From positions 1 through 64,000 of the forward strand of contig JAUNGD010000001.1 in NCBI GenBank assembly GCA_030524705.1: a DNA stretch of 64,000 nucleotides, in the 5' to 3' direction. The notes under the pieces were generated by a model that made no database searches, was not told where the DNA came from, and saw only the letters and a program-made list of their open reading frames with translations. Positions 43,529 to 52,561 of the stretch are shown here, in pieces. Every line of letters begins with the position of its first letter. Within the stretch, counting starts at the first letter, position 1. This stretch comes from Lachnospiraceae bacterium (GTDB taxonomy: Bacteria; Bacillota; Clostridia; Lachnospirales; Lachnospiraceae). Both the position numbers and the translations under genes were made by a program.

Positions 43529-44653
43529 TCATTGCTTTAGAAGCTGCTTTTCCAACTGGTTGTAGTCGTATTCCCGCTGGGAAAAGTTGTTGAAACGGTT
43601 TCCGGCGGTCTTCTGGGGCTTGGCGGCGGGCTTTTTCTGCTCGTTCCTGCGCTGCTGATCCAGCTTTTCTATGTCGGAAAGGGAGGTCACGCCGCTGCTG
43701 TGCCACTGCTCTAGGATCTTATCGGCATACTGGAAATTCGGCTGGTGTGTCTGCCGGATGGTCCGGCGGCAGGCCTCGAGAATGATGTCAATGGTAAAAC
43801 CGAATTCGTTGAACCAGCGGGCCATTGCCTCCTGTTCGGGGGCAGCAGGTCCCCGTCCCTTGATGCCGAAGGCGTTCATGATCGTAAAATAGTTGCGGTT
43901 GTGCAGGTTCGTTTCCTGCTTGGCCTGAAGAACGGTAGAAATCCCTGCCTCCGCCCAGGACAGGGCCACGCGGCGCATATAATGGCGGCTGGCAGAGCCC
44001 TTGGAAATGCAGTATTCCAAAAGATATTCGATCAGGTCTGTGGAAAATTGAAGATTATCGTAATAATAAATAAAATCGCTCTGTTCTGAGGAGGTCAGCG
44101 GCCGCTGCAGATACTGCTCTGCAACATAAAAAAGCTGGCGGATCTCCTTCTGCTCCCGTACCGCTGCAATGCGGTCTCTGTCCGGCATATCCTGGGGATT
44201 TATGGTGTGCTCAGCAGCATTATTATAAGAAGAAGCCGCGTCGGAAGCATTCCCGGCGGGTGCGGTGCCGGAGCTGCCGGCAGCAATATGGCCCGCAGCA
44301 GAGGTATAACCGGAGGATATGCTGCCTGAAACGGAGGCATATCCGGCAGATAGAGGATCGGCAGCGGTCCGCATATCCAGGAAGGTGACGGACAGCACAC
44401 TGCCGTCGGAGCCCAGCTTGACCCGGAGAAGCTGCTGCTTTTCCCAGTAGGCAAGAGCGCGCTGTATGTCCTTTTCTGTGTAATCAAATACATCTGCAAT
44501 GGAGGAAAGGGACAGGTCCCTTCCGGTATCTGCGCACCTGAGCAGATACAGATATACTTTGACATATTCCCCATTGGCATGAGGCATGTACTGGTCTATG
44601 AAGGTATTATGTACGACGGTTGCACCCTCCGGTGTATCTGTATAAATTTTCAT
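43529..44653 (-). CDS. DnaD-domain replication initiation protein
   Basis: A 374-residue primosome protein thought to bridge DnaA-opened DNA and the helicase loader. The N-terminal winged-helix part (1-100) has VVHNTFIDQYMPHANGEYVKVYLYLLRC and LSSIADVFDYTEKDIQRALAYWEKQQLLRV. A Ser/Gly/Ala-rich linker (about 105-150) follows, then two DnaB/DnaD C-terminal domains: SSEQSDFIYYYDNLQFSTDLIEYLLEYCISKG and a second YLLxxC-like set ending MARWFNEFGFTIDIILEACRRTIRQTHQPNFQYADKILEQWHSSGV. The start is placed at ATG 44653 (MKIYTDTPEG); the longer frame runs into the promoter. DnaA boxes cover the region upstream. Confidence 0.93.
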   Translation of the reverse strand: MKIYTDTPEGATVVHNTFIDQYMPHANGEYVKVYLYLLRCADTGRDLSLSSIADVFDYTEKDIQRALAYWEKQQLLRVKLGSDGSVLSVTFLDMRTAADPLSAGYASVSGSISSGYTSAAGHIAAGSSGTAPAGNASDAASSYNNAAEHTINPQDMPDRDRIAAVREQKEIRQLFYVAEQYLQRPLTSSEQSDFIYYYDNLQFSTDLIEYLLEYCISKGSASRHYMRRVALSWAEAGISTVLQAKQETNLHNRNYFTIMNAFGIKGRGPAAPEQEAMARWFNEFGFTIDIILEACRRTIRQTHQPNFQYADKILEQWHSSGVTSLSDIEKLDQQRRNEQKKPAAKPQKTAGNRFNNFSQREYDYNQLEKQLLKQ

Positions 44654-44695
44654 TATGCTCACTCCCGCTTTTGTCCTTGTTTTCTCACAGGATAA

Positions 44696-44724
44696 AGTAT
44701 AACATATCTGCCCGAAAATGAGAA
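44696..44724 (-). promoter_or_regulatory. Promoter of the dnaD-dnaC operon
   Basis: On the minus strand TTCTCA, 17 bp, TATACT. The start point would be about 36 bp before ATG 44653, with the DnaA-box cluster directly upstream. Confidence 0.6.
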
Positions 44725-44756
44725 CAGGCAGTTTTGGCAGTCTTTCCCGGACAGAT

Positions 44757-44943
44757 TTTTCCACAATGCAGGAGGAGAGTGTGGATAATGTGGATAAAAA
44801 GTTGACAATAATATTTTTGTTACGCAGAAAATGTCGAAAGTATGCCGATTTTGTTACAAAGTTATGTAAATCATATTATCCACAAAAGAATACACAGGCC
44901 GGAGATCAGAATGTGTGAATAAACATGTGGATAATGTGGATAA
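44757..44943. other. Cluster of DnaA boxes upstream of the helicase-loader genes
   Basis: Five perfect nonamers TTATCCACA: reverse at 44780-44788, 44789-44797, 44926-44934 and 44935-44943, forward at 44876-44884. A TTTTCCACA variant sits at 44757-44765. The two reverse pairs are head-to-tail with no spacing, and AT-rich sequence (44794-44822) lies between. This could be an operator by which DnaA controls the dnaD-dnaC genes, a DnaA-titrating site, or part of a replication origin. The rest of the 580-bp gap (44654-45234) holds only promoters and repeats. Confidence 0.85.
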
Positions 44944-45048
44944 CTCTGTGGAGGCAGGATAAATACGGGCTTTGCGGGTGTGAATAAAAGTGTGAACCTT
45001 TTTTTGATAAAAAAATGGTCGGAAGCCGGATCATTTTACAGGACAGGA

Positions 45049-45077
45049 TTGAAAGACAGGAAAAAATAGGTTAAAAT
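45049..45077 (+). promoter_or_regulatory. Promoter of the secreted-protein gene
   Basis: TTGAAA and TAAAAT with 17 bp between. It lies about 160 bp before ATG 45235, with two 40-bp tandem repeats in the leader. Confidence 0.55.
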
Positions 45078-45123
45078 GGTGATATACGGTACGGATTGTA
45101 TCAAAGCGGATGCATCAGAAAGG

Positions 45124-45203
45124 GATGAATCTGAAGAGGATGGATCAGGATACATCAGAAAAGGATGAACCTGAAGAGGATGGATCAGGATACATCAGAA
45201 AAG
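45124..45203. repeat. Two 40-bp tandem repeats in the leader of the secreted-protein gene
   Basis: Units at 45124-45163 and 45164-45203, opening GATGAATCTGAAGAGGATGG, differ at a single base. A partial third copy (GATGTATCAGAAAAGG) follows and runs into the ribosome site. The near identity points to a recent duplication. Confidence 0.85.
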
Positions 45204-45234
45204 GATGTATCAGAAAAGGGAAAGGAGAAAAGGG

Positions 45235-45876
45235 ATGAAGAAAGGGAAAGGTTTGAAAAAGGGGCTGCTGCTGGCTCTTCTTTTGGCGGTGATGGCGGGA
45301 ACGCTGAATGTCCAGGCCGCAGGCAAGGACGTTACAAAGTCCATGAGCAAAAACAGCGGTTTGAAAAAAATTGTGAGGGATATTACGAAGTATACGACGG
45401 TGGAGATGGCAGGCTCCACGAAAAAGGTAACTGTGAGCATGAAAAACAGTAATCTTTTTTCCATGGCGGGCTATGTGGGAGCCAATTCTTATCACAAGAC
45501 TGGATTTACAAAGGCAGAGATTCAGAAGCTTACCTACAATCTGTTCGGGAAGAAGCCTTCCGTATCTGTTATTCCAAAGTTTAGGGCGAAGGGGCAGAGA
45601 TGGATTGCAAGGCGATACCAGTCCTGGCAGAAAAAGCCCTACGTGTACACCGGCGGAGACTGGGGCACCTATTATCCGGTCTACAAGATCACAAGGATCG
45701 TGAAGGTAAAGACCAATGTCTATGATGTGACGGTTACGAATAAGCTGGGTTCCTACGAGACGAAGACAACCCGGGCGGCCGGCACCACCACGATCCGCAT
45801 CAAGAAAAATACAAAATCCTCCTACGGCTTTGTGATCACGAAGCTGACCTATAAAGGAAACGGGCAGAGATTTTAA
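45235..45876 (+). CDS. Secreted basic protein of unknown function
   Basis: A 213-residue exported protein. The signal peptide has a lysine-rich start (MKKGKGLKKG), a hydrophobic core and an SPase I site near NVQAAGKD (about residue 30). The mature part is strongly basic (many Lys, Arg) and beta-rich in look, with several Tyr/Trp: FTKAEIQKLTYNLFGKKPSVSVIP, WIARRYQSWQKKPYVYTGGDWGTYYPVYKI and VYDVTVTNKLGSYETKTT. I do not recognise a domain. An extracellular cell-wall or nucleic-acid-binding role is only suggested by charge. ATG 45235 has AAAGGAG upstream. Its last 20 bases recur as a direct repeat just after the stop (45888-45913). Confidence 0.7.
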   Translation: MKKGKGLKKGLLLALLLAVMAGTLNVQAAGKDVTKSMSKNSGLKKIVRDITKYTTVEMAGSTKKVTVSMKNSNLFSMAGYVGANSYHKTGFTKAEIQKLTYNLFGKKPSVSVIPKFRAKGQRWIARRYQSWQKKPYVYTGGDWGTYYPVYKITRIVKVKTNVYDVTVTNKLGSYETKTTRAAGTTTIRIKKNTKSSYGFVITKLTYKGNGQRF

Positions 45877-45920
45877 AGCAGGATAAGTAAAGGAAACGGA
45901 CAGAGATTTTAAAACAAAAT

Positions 45921-45971
45921 AAAAGGCGGCGGCTATGCTGAATATCATTTCAGTATGGCCGCCGCTTTTTG
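45921..45971. terminator. Bidirectional terminator between the secreted protein and murC
   Basis: Stem AAGGCGGCGGC-ATGCTGAA / TTTCAGTAT-GGCCGCCGCTT with a short loop and A/T runs on both ends. Confidence 0.85.
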
Positions 45972-45976
45972 CAGTC

Positions 45977-47353
45977 TTATTTACCCAACAGGTTTTCACC
46001 GATCTTTACCACATCTCCGGCGCCCATCGTAATCAGAAGATCACCGGGAATACATTTTTCCAGAAGGAAGGTCTCGATCTCATCAAAGGTGGGGAAGTAG
46101 TACGCTTCCTTTCCCATATCCGTCAGCTTCTGACGCAGCGTATCGGAGCTGATGCCGAGGTTGTCGGTCTCCCGGGCGGCATAGATATCGGCCAGCACCA
46201 CCACATCGGCGAGAGAAAGTGCTTCGGCAAATTCATCCATCAGAGCTTTTGTCCGGGTGTAAGTGTGGGGCTGAAAAACGCACCAGATCCGCTGGCAGGG
46301 ATACTTCCTTGCCGCGTGAAGCGTCGCTTTGATCTCTGTGGGATGGTGAGCGTAGTCATCAATGATGGTCACGCCGCCGATCTCTCCCTTTTTCTGGAAA
46401 CGCCGGTCTGTTCCCACGAAGCTGAGAAGGCCGGAGGCCATGGAAACCGGGGAGATACCCAGCAGATCACCCGCTGCCAGTGCAGCCGCCGCATTTGCAA
46501 CGTTGTGCTCTCCGGGCACACTGAGCTCAAAATGCCCTGTGGAAACGCCATCCTTTTCCAGGTCGAAACTTCCGCAGCCGGAAGCATTGTAGGAAACGTT
46601 TGCTGCCTGGTAATCCCCCTCCCCGATACCGAAGGTGATGACACGGCAGCCAAGTCCGGCCGTCAAGTCATCCAGATGCGGGATCGCCGCATTGATGATC
46701 AGAGCGCCCCCGGCAGGAATCCTTTCGGCAAAAAGCCGGAAAGAGTGGCGAATGTCGTCCAGATCCTTAAAAAAGTCAAGATGATCCGCGTCAATATTCA
46801 GGACAATACCGATGGTGGGAAAAAGCTCCAGGAAGCTGTTGGTGTATTCGCAGGCTTCCGTCAGGAAATATTCAGAGGCGCCCATACGGACATTGCCGCC
46901 GATGGACTGAAGTATACCGCCGACGGAAATCGTGGGATCCAGCTCTGCTGCCATCATGATATGAGAGAGCATGGAGGTCGTCGTAGTCTTTCCATGGGTG
47001 CCGGCAACGGCAACAGCGGTCTCATAATTTTTCATCAGCTGTCCCAGAAGCTGCGCTCTGGTGAGCATGGGGATACCCTTTGACGTCACCGCCATAAATT
47101 CTGGATTGTCAGGATGAATGGCGGCAGTATAAACGACTACGTCGATATCATCGGTAACGTTATCCGCGCACTGGGGATAGGAAATATGAGCCCCCAGACT
47201 GGTCAGCCATTGTGTGAGCTCGCTTTTTCTGGCGTCGGATCCGCTCACGGTAAAACCGCGCTTCAAAAGCACTGCTGCGAGGCCGCTCATACTGATACCG
47301 CCAATACCGATGAAGTGAATGTGAACCGGCTGATTGTAATTTATCTGATACAT
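45977..47353 (-). CDS. murC: UDP-N-acetylmuramate--L-alanine ligase
   Basis: Adds L-alanine to UDP-MurNAc, the first amino acid of the peptidoglycan stem peptide. The 458 residues match the family length. The N-terminal domain has HIHFIGIGGISMSGLA (11-26) and VSGSDARKSELT; the ATP loop GTHGKTTTT is at 118-126; then SEYFLTEACEYTNSFLELFPTIGIVLNIDADHLDFF, the GEHNVANAAAALA stretch, IIDDYAHHPTEIKATL, and a C-terminal FQPHTYTRTKAL. A GGAGAC site precedes ATG, and a good promoter is upstream. Being away from a dcw cluster is normal in Clostridia. Confidence 0.96.
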   Translation of the reverse strand: MYQINYNQPVHIHFIGIGGISMSGLAAVLLKRGFTVSGSDARKSELTQWLTSLGAHISYPQCADNVTDDIDVVVYTAAIHPDNPEFMAVTSKGIPMLTRAQLLGQLMKNYETAVAVAGTHGKTTTTSMLSHIMMAAELDPTISVGGILQSIGGNVRMGASEYFLTEACEYTNSFLELFPTIGIVLNIDADHLDFFKDLDDIRHSFRLFAERIPAGGALIINAAIPHLDDLTAGLGCRVITFGIGEGDYQAANVSYNASGCGSFDLEKDGVSTGHFELSVPGEHNVANAAAALAAGDLLGISPVSMASGLLSFVGTDRRFQKKGEIGGVTIIDDYAHHPTEIKATLHAARKYPCQRIWCVFQPHTYTRTKALMDEFAEALSLADVVVLADIYAARETDNLGISSDTLRQKLTDMGKEAYYFPTFDEIETFLLEKCIPGDLLITMGAGDVVKIGENLLGK

Positions 47354-47386
47354 TGGAATAGTCTCCTTATTTCTTGATTTATGTAC

Positions 47387-47415
47387 AGTATACTCTTTTC
47401 AGCACAAAATTCCAA
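47387..47415 (-). promoter_or_regulatory. murC promoter
   Basis: On the minus strand TTGGAA, 17 bp, TATACT, with the start point about 27 bp before the start codon. Confidence 0.7.
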
Positions 47416-47655
47416 GGATTTTCTCAAACCATCTGAACGGATGATATTTCTCAAACTGCCTGAAATACTGACACGGTTCAGCTGTGCGGCAAAATTTTGT
47501 AGAAAAAGCTCGAAAAATAGTGATTTTAGACAAAAAAAGGAGATATAAAAAATGTAAAATGATAAAAAAATGAAAAAACAGAAGAGGGACAAAAAAACGT
47601 GTGAGCTAAATATAATAAAAAGTAAGAAAAAAAACAGAATTAATTGTAAAAAATG

Positions 47656-47684
47656 TTCACTATTTAAAAAAGCTGTGCTATAAT
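47656..47684 (+). promoter_or_regulatory. glgC-glgD promoter
   Basis: TTCACT, 17 bp, TATAAT. The leader of about 155 bases holds no recognised riboswitch. The AT-rich 240 bp between this and the murC promoter contain no supported gene. Confidence 0.7.
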
Positions 47685-47845
47685 AACTAAAATGTAACTG
47701 TTTTAAATATTTAGAAACGGATATCAGAGGTAAAATACCTCGCGGCAGTTGCATAATATACATGTTGGGAAGAACTGGTTTTACGTCGCGGATATGTCAG
47801 TTTGATCAGTTGTTTCACAAAAATAAAACAGCAAGAGGTGATAGC

Positions 47846-49120
47846 GTGATTAAGAAAGAAATGATAGCCATGCTTCTGGCGGGAGGCCAGGGAAGCCGTC
47901 TCGGTGTTCTCACATCGAAGGTGGCCAAGCCGGCGGTGGCATTTGGCGGCAAATACCGTATTATTGATTTTCCCCTGAGTAATTGTATCAACTCAGGCAT
48001 TGATACAGTCGGCGTATTGACTCAGTATCAGCCCCTTCGGCTGAATACGCACATCGGCATTGGCATTCCCTGGGATCTGGATAAAAATGTCGGCGGAGTT
48101 TCCGTGCTGCCGCCTTATGAGAAGGTCGGCAAGACCGAATGGTATACCGGTACGGCAAATGCCATCTATCAGAATCTGGCGTATATGGAGTCCTTCAACC
48201 CGGAATACGTTCTGATCCTGTCGGGAGACCATATCTACAAAATGGACTATGAGGTAATGCTGGACTTTCACAAGGCTCACGGGGCGGATGTCAGCATAGC
48301 GGTTATGCCTGTTCCCATGGAGGAGGCCAGCCGTTTCGGCATCATTGTGGCCGATGACAACGGAAAGATCCTTGAATTTCAGGAGAAGCCGAAGGAGCCG
48401 AAAAGCAATCTTGCATCTATGGGAATCTACATATTCTCATGGAAGGCACTGAAGGAAGCACTCATTACTCTGAAAGACCAGAGTAACTGTGATTTTGGAA
48501 AGCATGTTATTCCATACTGCCACGAAAAGGGCGAGACCCTCGTGGCATATGAGTACAATGGATACTGGAAGGATGTCGGGACTCTGGGCTCTTACTGGGA
48601 AGCGAATATGGAGCTGATCGACATTATTCCGGAGTTCAATCTGTACGAGGAGTTCTGGAAGATTTATACGAAGAACGATATTCTTCCGCCGCAGTATGTG
48701 TCTGAGGATGCTGTTATTGAACGTTGTCTGGTTGGCGACGGTTCTGAAATATATGGAAAAGCATATAATTCGATTATCGGCTGCGGTGTCGTGATCGAAG
48801 AAGGGGCAGTGGTACGGGATTCTATTATCATGCAGAACACTGTGATCAGAGCCGGGGCTGTGCTGGACCGGGCAATTGTCGCTGAGAATGCTGTGATCGG
48901 GGAGAATGCGGAGCTTGGTGTCGGTGAGGCGGTTCCGAACAGGGTGAAGCCGTCTGTGTATTCCTTTGGACTGGCTGTGGTAGGAGAAAATACGGTGATT
49001 CCGCCAAATGTTAAGATCGGCAAGAATACTGCGGTTACAGGAGAGACGGTGCCGGAGGATTATCCGAATGGTATTCTGGAAAGCGGCGAGACTTTAGATA
49101 AGGCAGGTGACGTGCAATGA
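47846..49120 (+). CDS. glgC: Glucose-1-phosphate adenylyltransferase, catalytic subunit
   Basis: Makes ADP-glucose for glycogen synthesis. The 424 residues have the nucleotidyltransferase start [37 protein letters not shown], the [10 protein letters not shown] and [15 protein letters not shown] stretches with the catalytic Asp, [11 protein letters not shown] with the sugar-phosphate Lys, [15 protein letters not shown], and a C-terminal left-handed beta helix of hexapeptide repeats ([20 protein letters not shown]). The start is GTG 47846 behind AGAGGTGA; the frame extends to an ATG at 47762, but the family homology begins here. It overlaps glgD by four bases. Confidence 0.94.
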   Translation: MIKKEMIAMLLAGGQGSRLGVLTSKVAKPAVAFGGKYRIIDFPLSNCINSGIDTVGVLTQYQPLRLNTHIGIGIPWDLDKNVGGVSVLPPYEKVGKTEWYTGTANAIYQNLAYMESFNPEYVLILSGDHIYKMDYEVMLDFHKAHGADVSIAVMPVPMEEASRFGIIVADDNGKILEFQEKPKEPKSNLASMGIYIFSWKALKEALITLKDQSNCDFGKHVIPYCHEKGETLVAYEYNGYWKDVGTLGSYWEANMELIDIIPEFNLYEEFWKIYTKNDILPPQYVSEDAVIERCLVGDGSEIYGKAYNSIIGCGVVIEEGAVVRDSIIMQNTVIRAGAVLDRAIVAENAVIGENAELGVGEAVPNRVKPSVYSFGLAVVGENTVIPPNVKIGKNTAVTGETVPEDYPNGILESGETLDKAGDVQ

Positions 49121-50235
49121 GAGCAGTAGGTATGATCTTGGCTGGCGGAAACAGCTTCAGAATGAAAGAATTATCAAACAAAAGAGCGATCGCTGCCATG
49201 CCGATCGCAGGAAGTTTCCGGGGGATTGATTTTGCGCTGAGCAGTATGTCGAATTCCGGTATTCAGAAGGTTGCTGTGCTGACACAGTACAATTCCAGGT
49301 CGTTGAATCAGCATTTGAGTTCTGCAAAATGGTGGAATTTCGGAAGAAAGCAGGGAGGATTATTCGTTTTCCCGCCGATGGTTACTTTGGACAATGATTT
49401 CTGGTACAGAGGTACGGCGGATGCGATCCATCAGAATCTGGACTTCCTGAGGGAATGTCACGAGCCGTATGTAGTGATCGCCTCCGGTGACGGCGTGTAT
49501 AAGCTGGATTATACAAAGGTGCTGGAGTTCCACATTGCAAAGAAGGCTGATATCACTGTAGTGTGCAAAGATTTTCCGGCATCAGAGGATGTGACCAGGT
49601 TTGGTCTGCTGAAGATGAATGAGGACGGCAGGATCGTTCAGTTTGATGAGAAGCCCATGGCGGCTTCGTCGCATACGATTTCCTGCGGTATTTATGTGAT
49701 CCGCAGACGCCAGCTCATCGAGCTGATTGAAAAGTCCATTGAAGAAGGCAGACATGATTTTGTGAAGGATGTTCTGATCCGCTATAAAGATGTAAAACGC
49801 ATTTATGGTTATAAAATGGAAGAATACTGGAGCAATATCGCCTCTGTGGATTCTTATTATCAGACCAATATGGACTTTCTCAAGAAAGAAGTCAGGGATT
49901 ACTTCTTCCGGGAGTACCCGGATGTGCATTCCAAGGTGGACGACAACCCGCCGGCTAAATACAATCCGGGCAGTGTGGTAAAGAACAGCATTATTGCAAA
50001 TGGCTGTATCATTAACGGACGGGTAGAAAACTCTGTTATTTTCAAAAAGGTTTTTGTGGGAGAAAATTGTGTCATCAAGAATTCCATTGTGCTGAATGAC
50101 GTATATTTGGGTGATAATGTTTACCTCGAGAACTGTATTGTGGAGAGCCGGGATACGATCCGGGCAAATTCGCACTACGTAGGAGAGGGCGGCATAAAGA
50201 TCGTAGTAGAATCCAATGAACGGTATGTACTGTAA
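49117..50235 (+). CDS. glgD: GlgD subunit of glucose-1-phosphate adenylyltransferase
   Basis: Companion subunit of GlgC; in Firmicutes GlgC/GlgD form a mixed enzyme in which GlgD is mainly regulatory. The 372 residues open with [39 protein letters not shown], where the GlgC-type GGQGSRL loop is altered, and later have [35 protein letters not shown] and a C-terminal beta helix ([19 protein letters not shown]). The ATGA overlap with glgC indicates coupled translation. spoVG follows 44 bp downstream, possibly on the same transcript. Confidence 0.93.
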   Translation: MRAVGMILAGGNSFRMKELSNKRAIAAMPIAGSFRGIDFALSSMSNSGIQKVAVLTQYNSRSLNQHLSSAKWWNFGRKQGGLFVFPPMVTLDNDFWYRGTADAIHQNLDFLRECHEPYVVIASGDGVYKLDYTKVLEFHIAKKADITVVCKDFPASEDVTRFGLLKMNEDGRIVQFDEKPMAASSHTISCGIYVIRRRQLIELIEKSIEEGRHDFVKDVLIRYKDVKRIYGYKMEEYWSNIASVDSYYQTNMDFLKKEVRDYFFREYPDVHSKVDDNPPAKYNPGSVVKNSIIANGCIINGRVENSVIFKKVFVGENCVIKNSIVLNDVYLGDNVYLENCIVESRDTIRANSHYVGEGGIKIVVESNERYVL

Positions 50236-50279
50236 ACATACAGATAAGATAAAAAATTGAAACCACGGGGGACAGATCC

Positions 50280-50552
50280 ATGACAATTACAGATGTAAGA
50301 GTGAGAAAAGTAGCAAAAGACGGAAAGATGAAAGCGGTTGTTTCCATTACACTGGATGATGAGTTTGTAGTACACGATATCAAAGTGATTGAGGGAGAGA
50401 AAGGCCTTTTTATTGCAATGCCGAGCCGTAAAGCGGCGGATGGGGAATATCGGGATATTGCGCATCCGATTAATTCAGGAACCAGGGAAAGGATTCAGCG
50501 AATCATCCTGGAAGAGTATGAGAGAGCTGCTGCAGAGACATCTGAGGAATAA
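50280..50552 (+). CDS. spoVG: SpoVG family protein
   Basis: A 90-residue regulator required in Bacillus for septation control in sporulation and later shown in other Firmicutes to bind nucleic acid. The sequence is a textbook Spo[48 protein letters not shown], then [27 protein letters not shown]. It follows the glycogen genes with a GGGGGA ribosome site and ends before a bidirectional terminator. No separate promoter is evident in the 44-bp gap. Confidence 0.96.
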   Translation: MTITDVRVRKVAKDGKMKAVVSITLDDEFVVHDIKVIEGEKGLFIAMPSRKAADGEYRDIAHPINSGTRERIQRIILEEYERAAAETSEE

Positions 50553-50580
50553 AGTCATCAATGGGAAAACACAGAAAATA

Positions 50581-50617
50581 AAAATTCACCCGGAAGTGGA
50601 CCGGGTGAATTTTTTTA
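50581..50617. terminator. Bidirectional terminator between spoVG and plsC
   Basis: Stem AAAATTCACCCGG / CCGGGTGAATTTT with a seven-base loop and long A/T ends. Confidence 0.92.
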
Positions 50618-51361
50618 CCGGGAAACCGCTGCGGCGTTGCGGGCCAGGGTCTCCTCGATGATACTCTGTACGTGCCGTCCGAGAAATTTCTGTTCTTCCC
50701 GGGACAGCTCCTTCGGATTGATCGGTTTGCCGTACTCGATGATAACGGGCACGCCCTTTATGGAAGGGAAATGATCCTCAAATACGGCCGAGGAGTTGTT
50801 AATGGATACCGGAACGATGGGACATTCAGACTTTGTCGCGATCTTGAAGGAGCCCTCATGGAAAGGCAGAAGCTCCAGTTCGCTGGCGTTTTTGTTGCGG
50901 GTGCCTTCCGGGAAGATCATGATGGAAATGCCGTTTTTCATTTTCTCGATGGCGGCAAGGATGACTTTCAGTCCCTCCCGGATATCGGAGCGGTCCAGAA
51001 ACAGGCAGTGCAGAAACTTCATCCAGCGGGAAAGCAGAGGAATCTTTTCCATTTCCTTCTTGGCAATGTAGCCGGTCGGCCTCTGGCAGCGGGCGTAGGT
51101 CAGAACGATGTCAAAGTAGCTGCGGTGGTTTCCGATGAACAGTACAGGCGTATCCTTGGGAATATTTTCTTCCCCAATGACGGTCAGCTTTATGCCGGCC
51201 AGCCAGGCAACGATCTTAAATGCGCCCTGGACGATGCGCAGGGAACTGATATCCCGAAGCGAGGGATTGAATTTTCCGATGATCCATTCCACGAGAAATA
51301 CGGGGATGGACAGGATCAGAAAGGCAATGACAAAAACTGCGACCAAGATAAATCGTATCAT
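50615..51361 (-). CDS. plsC: 1-acyl-sn-glycerol-3-phosphate acyltransferase
   Basis: Membrane enzyme adding the second acyl chain to make phosphatidate. The 248 residues have an N-terminal transmembrane helix (about 4-26), the acyltransferase motif NHRSYFD (His-x4-Asp) near 77-83, FLDRSDIREGLKVI, and the FPEGTRNKN motif near 149, with an IVPVSINN block later. I choose the start at 51361 (MIRFILVA) because GGGAGA lies eight bases upstream; the ATG at 51376 would leave no ribosome site. It diverges from the metallo-beta-lactamase-fold gene and converges on spoVG. Confidence 0.92.
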   Translation of the reverse strand: MIRFILVAVFVIAFLILSIPVFLVEWIIGKFNPSLRDISSLRIVQGAFKIVAWLAGIKLTVIGEENIPKDTPVLFIGNHRSYFDIVLTYARCQRPTGYIAKKEMEKIPLLSRWMKFLHCLFLDRSDIREGLKVILAAIEKMKNGISIMIFPEGTRNKNASELELLPFHEGSFKIATKSECPIVPVSINNSSAVFEDHFPSIKGVPVIIEYGKPINPKELSREEQKFLGRHVQSIIEETLARNAAAVSR

Positions 51362-51546
51362 AAATACATCTCCCATTTATTTTAAACATATTTTCCCATC
51401 TATTTTAATGGTTTTGCGTACCAGGCGCAAGGATTATCTGCGGAAATTGTTAGATAAAAGGGATAAGTCATTGAAGAGAACTGCTTCGGATGATATGATT
51501 GAGCGGGAAGAGAAGCAGCAGTCAAGTGAAAAAGTGAGGATATGTT

Positions 51547-52464
51547 ATGAAAAAGAAGAGCAGATATATTCTGGGAATCCTTTTAGGTGTGTGTGTTCTT
51601 GTTGGCGGTATTAAAATTGCGGAGCGCAGCACCTCCCGGGTACTGCATATTACCCGGGCAAAGGATTATCCTGCAGACGAATGGACGATCACTCAGTACG
51701 GCCCCCGGGATATCAATTCTATGTTTTATACGATTTACAATCCCCAGAATGGTCTGATCGTCATTGACGGCGGATGGACGGAGGACGGTCCCTTTGTCCG
51801 GGAAACGGTCGAGGCATTAGGCGGAAAGGCAGACGCATGGATCCTTACGCATCCGCATCTGGATCACATCAGTGCTTTTGCCAGTCTTTATCCGGATCTG
51901 CGGGGAATTGAGATCGGAGATATCTATACGGTGGATATGGCTTCGCCGGAAAAATGCCAGAAACGGGCAAAATGGGACAGCGTTGATGCGTATAGGGAAT
52001 TTCTGGCGTTGGAAGTGGAGGATCTGAAATACGTGTATCCCGGCGACGTGCTGAACATCTGCGGCTTGGAAGTTGATATTTTCAATGCCTATGATGAGCA
52101 CGTAGAGGAACTGTCGAAGGATTACTTAAATGACGGTTCTATGATGTTCAAGATAAAGGGAGAGACTCAGTCGGTGCTGTTTTGCGCCGATGTGGGAAAG
52201 CGTATGAGCGATTACCTCCTTGAGACCTGGGGAGATGACCTGAAGGCAGACTATATTCAGATGGGACATCATGGCAACGGCGGTCTGCTGGCGGATTTTT
52301 ATACAAAAGTATCCCCGGAGGTGGCGTTTTTTGATGCGCCGGACTGGCTGATGTATGATACCACCGGAAATTATACGACCCCGGAAAACTCAGAGCTCAT
52401 GGAGTCGCTGGGGAGCGAAGTTGTCAGCTTCCATACGCAGCCGAATTCGGTCATTTTGAGGTAA
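51547..52464 (+). CDS. Membrane-anchored metallo-beta-lactamase-fold hydrolase
   Basis: A 305-residue protein with an N-terminal membrane anchor (about 7-24) and an extracytoplasmic MBL domain. Metal-binding motifs are THPHLDH at 101-107, a later CADVGK with the bridging Asp, and MGHHGNGG near the C-terminus. The layout is like the ComEC-type MBL domain rather than an antibiotic-degrading lactamase. The substrate is unknown; surface phosphodiester or nucleic-acid hydrolysis is one option by analogy. GAGGA lies seven bases before ATG. It stands alone between divergent plsC and the EamA operon. Confidence 0.82.
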   Translation: MKKKSRYILGILLGVCVLVGGIKIAERSTSRVLHITRAKDYPADEWTITQYGPRDINSMFYTIYNPQNGLIVIDGGWTEDGPFVRETVEALGGKADAWILTHPHLDHISAFASLYPDLRGIEIGDIYTVDMASPEKCQKRAKWDSVDAYREFLALEVEDLKYVYPGDVLNICGLEVDIFNAYDEHVEELSKDYLNDGSMMFKIKGETQSVLFCADVGKRMSDYLLETWGDDLKADYIQMGHHGNGGLLADFYTKVSPEVAFFDAPDWLMYDTTGNYTTPENSELMESLGSEVVSFHTQPNSVILR

Positions 52465-52486
52465 GCAGGGGAAGAAATACAGAAAA

Positions 52487-52541
52487 ATAGTTGACAGCGT
52501 CCATTATCTTACTCTATAATGATGTGGACACAGTCAACTAT
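52487..52541. promoter_or_regulatory. Two inverted operator-like sites around the EamA promoter
   Basis: ATAGTTGAC-AGC-GTCCA begins at 52487 on the plus strand, and ATAGTTGAC-TGT-GTCCA begins at 52541 on the minus strand. Both are imperfect palindromes of the length MarR-type dimers bind, and they cover the -35 and the transcription start. Confidence 0.65.
52491..52520 (+). promoter_or_regulatory. EamA-marR operon promoter
   Basis: Consensus TTGACA and TATAAT, 18 bp apart; the strongest match to consensus in the window. Confidence 0.88.
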
Positions 52542-52561
52542 ATTTTGAGGAGTAATTATTT

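Noticed and set aside
45977..47083. Long plus-strand ORF (382 codons) opposite murC
   Set aside because: It is the complement of a clear MurC coding sequence, and its translation shows no family features.
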